A stretch of DNA of 55,449 bases from Denitratimonas yunnanensis (SeqCode) (GTDB lineage Bacteria > Pseudomonadota > Gammaproteobacteria > Xanthomonadales > Xanthomonadaceae), in the NCBI GenBank assembly GCA_026410415.1, contig JAPMLR010000013.1, positions 1-55,449 of the forward strand. The letters run 5' to 3'. The notes beneath the pieces are model-generated. The model was not told the DNA's origin and made no database searches. It worked only from the letters and a program-made list of their open reading frames with translations. Below are positions 53,021 to 55,449 of the stretch, piece after piece. Both the position numbers and the translations under genes were made by a program. The number at the start of each line of letters is the position of its first letter. Within the stretch, counting starts at the first letter, position 1.

Positions 53021-53449
53021 ATGATCCACTCGCACCAGCGTGCATCCGACCGCAGCATCGCCCTGATCGAGATTTATTACGCCGCGTTCAACCGCGGCGA
53101 CTGGGAGGCCATGCTCGGCTTGCTCGCGCCCGATGTGGCGCACGATCTGAATCAAGGTGCGCGCGAGATCGGCATTGACGCGTTCCGGGTTTTTCTCGCC
53201 AGGATGCAGAAAAGCTATGCCGAACAATTGCGCGACATCCGCATCCTCGCCAGCGTCGATGGGCGTCATGCCGCCGCCGAGTACGTCGTGCACGGCCAGT
53301 ATCTGGCCGACGACGACGGGTTGCCGCCAGCGCGGGGGCAAAGCTATGTGCTGCCGGGTGGGGCGTTCTTCGAGATCGAGGGCAGGCGCATCACGCGGGT
53401 CAGCAACTACTACAACCTCAAGGACTGGATCGCCCAGGTCAGCGGCTGA
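53021..53449 (+). CDS. NTF2-like (SnoaL/ketosteroid-isomerase fold) protein
   Basis: 142 residues, 13 bp after the dehydratase gene and probably co-transcribed. Pattern 'IEIYYAAFNRGDWEAMLGLL' for the first helices, then 'DVAHDLNQGAREIGIDAFRV', and the last strands 'GGAFFEIEGRRITRVSNYYN', typical of the cone-shaped NTF2-like barrel. The product could be an isomerase, a dehydratase or a ligand binder; no catalytic residues can be assigned with confidence. Confidence 0.85.
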   Translation: MIHSHQRASDRSIALIEIYYAAFNRGDWEAMLGLLAPDVAHDLNQGAREIGIDAFRVFLARMQKSYAEQLRDIRILASVDGRHAAAEYVVHGQYLADDDGLPPARGQSYVLPGGAFFEIEGRRITRVSNYYNLKDWIAQVSG

Positions 53450-53476
53450 GGCGTGGAAGCGCGCAACGGCGCCACA

Positions 53477-53504
53477 TAGGGCGTCATCAGCCTGAAATGC
53501 CCTA
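53477..53504. terminator. Weak hairpin between convergent NTF2-like gene and hemY
   Basis: TAGGGC (53477-53482) pairs with GCCCTA (53499-53504), overlapping the hemY stop codon. It is the only structure seen in the 52-bp gap. Confidence 0.25.
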
Positions 53505-54788
53505 GTCGCGCAGCGGGTAGTCCGCGTCCGACGCCGCGTGCGGCAGCAGCGGCACGCCCATGCTGGAGCGGGTTTCGGCGACGGCTTCGTGGGCGATCAG
53601 CTCGCGCAGGCTGCGATCGGGCAACGCGGCAACAGCCTCCCCGCGCCGCATCGCCAGCGCCTTGGCATACGCATCGCGCGCCTTGGCATCGTGATGCTGG
53701 CCGGCCTGGACGTGACCGAGCTCTTCCCACGCATCGGCCCCAGCCCCTGATGCCAGAGCACGCTGCAGGTAATCCTCGGCTTTGCCCCAGATCTGCTCGT
53801 TGCGGCACAGGTGGCCGAGCGTGACCAGGAGTGCTGGATCGTCCGGATGCTCGGCGAGCCAGGCCTCGGCCATTTTCAGCGGGGAATGACGCGCGCTGCG
53901 CGGCAACACGCCGTAGACCGCCGCCAGCTCCGGCGACCATTGCTTGCGCAGCGCCTTTTCCACTGCGGTGATGCCGGCCTCGGCCTCGCCCAAGGCCACC
54001 GCACGGCGGGCGTAGGCAGTGACGATCCGGGCGTCGGTTTTCTGCGCGCGCGAGACGTCAGCCCAGAGCTGGGAGAGCGTCTCCGCATCCGGTGCCTGCT
54101 GCATGGCGGCGGCGAGAATCTCCGCTTCCCGTCGCACCAACGCCTCGCCTTCGGCGATCTGGCTGGCGCGCAGTGCGGGCAGCAAGGTGACGGCGTCACG
54201 CGCACGGCCGGTGGTGGCCAGCGCGCCGAGGTAAATGTCCAATGCGCGCGGCGGCAGTGCGGCCACGGGCTGGGGATCGAACAAGGCAACGATCCGGGCT
54301 GACTCGCCGCGGCGCTGATGTTCGCGCGCGGTCACCAGCGCGACGGTCACCGGGTCATGGCCTTCTGCCGCGCGTGCCAGGTGCGCCTGCGCCGCCGCGT
54401 CGTCACCACGGGCCTGAGCGGCACGGGCGGCGCCGAGCAACGCCGGCAGGCGATGTTGGGATTCCGTCGCGGCACGTGCCAGCAGCTGCTCGGCACGGCG
54501 CCAGCGGCCTTCGTGCAACGCCACCAGACCGCCGGCCAGACGCTCGCGTGCCACATGCCTGCGTCGCTTGCGCCAGAAGCGCAACGGGAAGCGCAGCAGC
54601 ACCAGCAGCAGCCACAGCCCCAGCCAGCCGATCAGGAACGCCACGATCGCCACCACCAGCGTGGTTTCCACGCTCCAGCCGCGCAGCGCGATCAGGACAT
54701 AGCCCGGATCGGCGGCGACCACGCGCCAGCCCCAGGCGCCCAGCAGAGCGAGCGCCAGCAGGCCGACCAGTGCGGCAAGGCGCCTCAT
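53502..54788 (-). CDS. hemY: HemY, porphyrin-biosynthesis-associated TPR membrane protein
   Basis: 428 residues. Two N-terminal helices (~5-22 and ~42-68, 'TLVVAIVAFLIGWLGLWLLL') lead into an alpha-helical TPR-like region ('EGRWRRAEQLLARAATESQH', 'GKAEDYLQRALASGAGADAW'). This matches proteobacterial HemY, encoded next to hemX and thought to bind haem or haem-synthesis enzymes. It is not the protoporphyrinogen oxidase of Gram-positives that shares the name. ATG overlaps the hemX stop (ATGA). Confidence 0.9.
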   Translation of the reverse strand: MRRLAALVGLLALALLGAWGWRVVAADPGYVLIALRGWSVETTLVVAIVAFLIGWLGLWLLLVLLRFPLRFWRKRRRHVARERLAGGLVALHEGRWRRAEQLLARAATESQHRLPALLGAARAAQARGDDAAAQAHLARAAEGHDPVTVALVTAREHQRRGESARIVALFDPQPVAALPPRALDIYLGALATTGRARDAVTLLPALRASQIAEGEALVRREAEILAAAMQQAPDAETLSQLWADVSRAQKTDARIVTAYARRAVALGEAEAGITAVEKALRKQWSPELAAVYGVLPRSARHSPLKMAEAWLAEHPDDPALLVTLGHLCRNEQIWGKAEDYLQRALASGAGADAWEELGHVQAGQHHDAKARDAYAKALAMRRGEAVAALPDRSLRELIAHEAVAETRSSMGVPLLPHAASDADYPLRD

Positions 54789-55449
54789 GGCCGGACTCCC
54801 GGATCAGGCTCGACCTCCAGTTCGGGCAACAGGAGGGACTCCTCTTCATCCCCTGCCGGCCCGTCAGAGGCTTCCGGTGCGGCTGCGCCGGTTGCAGCCG
54901 GCGGTGGGGCTGATGCTCCCGATTCCGCGATGTCCGGAGCGGTCGCAGCGTCCTCGCTGCCCGCCTCCGGCGTCGGCAAGCGCAGCGCGTCGCCCATGCC
55001 CACCTGCCTCACTGCGCGAAGACCGCGAAGCTCGCGCAGGGTGGCACCCAGCGCAGGAAGGTCGGGAGACAGATCCGCGTGACGCAGTGCCGCCAGTCGT
55101 TCCAGCCAGCGCGTCACCCCAGCGTCATGGGTGTCGAACAGCCCCGGCGTGGCATGTTCGACCCGGTCCAGTGCTGCAGTGAACGCTTCCTCATCGGGCT
55201 TTGCCAGTGCGGCCTGAGCCAGCTCCAGCTGCAGCGCGATTGCAGCCAGCGCGGCTTGACGCTGACTCGGGCCAAGCAGGCTGGTCTGCGGATCGACCCG
55301 GCGCACCGTTACCAGTTGCCCGAGGAGTTGCCGGATGCGCGAGTCCTCGGGCCTGGCCAGGGCCACGGTGTCCTCGCGCGAGGACGGCAACGCCGGCAGC
55401 TGGCCGGCGAGCGCGGCCAGTTCGGCGCGCAGACGCGGTCGCGCGTCGG
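54785..55449 (-). CDS. hemX: HemX, uroporphyrinogen-III C-methyltransferase-like protein (5' part outside window)
   Basis: The frame is open to the right edge, so the N-terminal membrane anchor is missing; ~221 C-terminal residues are seen. 'LGQLVTVRRVDPQTSLLGPS', 'LQLELAQAALAKPDEEAFTA' and 'RWLERLAALRHADLSPDLP' match the periplasmic helical domain of HemX. A Pro/Ala/Glu-rich acidic tail follows ('APPPAATGAAAPEASDGPAG'). It precedes hemY with an ATGA overlap, as in hemCDXY operons. No methyltransferase motif is visible; the family name is historical. Confidence 0.88.
   Translation of the reverse strand, partial: DARPRLRAELAALAGQLPALPSSREDTVALARPEDSRIRQLLGQLVTVRRVDPQTSLLGPSQRQAALAAIALQLELAQAALAKPDEEAFTAALDRVEHATPGLFDTHDAGVTRWLERLAALRHADLSPDLPALGATLRELRGLRAVRQVGMGDALRLPTPEAGSEDAATAPDIAESGASAPPPAATGAAAPEASDGPAGDEEESLLLPELEVEPDPGVRP

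Overview
The window is GC-rich chromosomal DNA from a gammaproteobacterium, most probably of the Xanthomonadaceae/Lysobacteraceae. The reasons are the tonB-exbB-exbD1-exbD2-pdxJ order (known from the origin-proximal part of Xanthomonas chromosomes), a PdxJ of the 'LNKIAVLRNSRGG' type, REP elements ending in GTAG like those described in Stenotrophomonas, and CRP/Clp-type operator sequences. Both window edges cut genes: tonB on the left and hemX on the right. Most of the window is core genome.

Layout. 1-7.4 kb: TonB energising system, pdxJ, trpG/pabA, a coniferyl-aldehyde-type dehydrogenase and glmS. 7.4-16.3 kb: a MacA-like adaptor, an ABC ATPase and two FtsX/MacB-type permeases, then a DUF2891-like exported protein on the opposite strand, then a sigma-54-dependent response regulator and its histidine kinase. 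A near-consensus sigma-54 promoter sits just upstream of the adaptor gene, so the kinase-regulator pair probably controls the exporter. Inverted pairs of GTAG-type REPs fill two intergenic gaps of the exporter operon and supply the stop codons of the genes before them. 16.4-23.8 kb: complete F1Fo ATP synthase operon (atpIBEFHAGDC) with hairpins in most of the longer intergenic gaps and a clean terminator. 23.8-27.5 kb: a 3-hydroxybutyrate oligomer hydrolase lipoprotein and two overlapping envelope genes of unknown function. 27.7-36.9 kb: recC-recB-recD, with ATGA overlaps between consecutive genes.

36.9-43.7 kb is the only clearly accessory stretch. It lies between recD and the 3' end of tRNA-Arg(CCG). 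It holds a stub of a DUF262-like (GmrSD-type) gene, an internally deleted IS3-family transposase, a tightly overlapping three-gene signalling cassette (sensor kinase, single-domain receiver, hybrid kinase with receivers at both ends) and a second, unrelated IS3 fragment.

43.7-55.4 kb: tRNA-Arg, a small membrane protein, ubiA, mnmG, a 679-bp non-coding region, a Tyr- and Pro/Arg-rich lipoprotein, pepN, a PLP-dependent threonine/serine dehydratase, an NTF2-like protein, and hemY with the 3' part of hemX.

The most interesting undescribed signals are non-coding. In the gap upstream of mnmG, the minus strand carries a perfect TGTGA-N6-TCACA box, several hairpins and an intrinsic terminator, all located after the preceding gene's own terminator. 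This looks like an independent, Clp-responsive small-RNA unit. I found no CRISPR array, prophage or intact defence system. Functional calls come from reading motifs and family resemblance; no database search was run.
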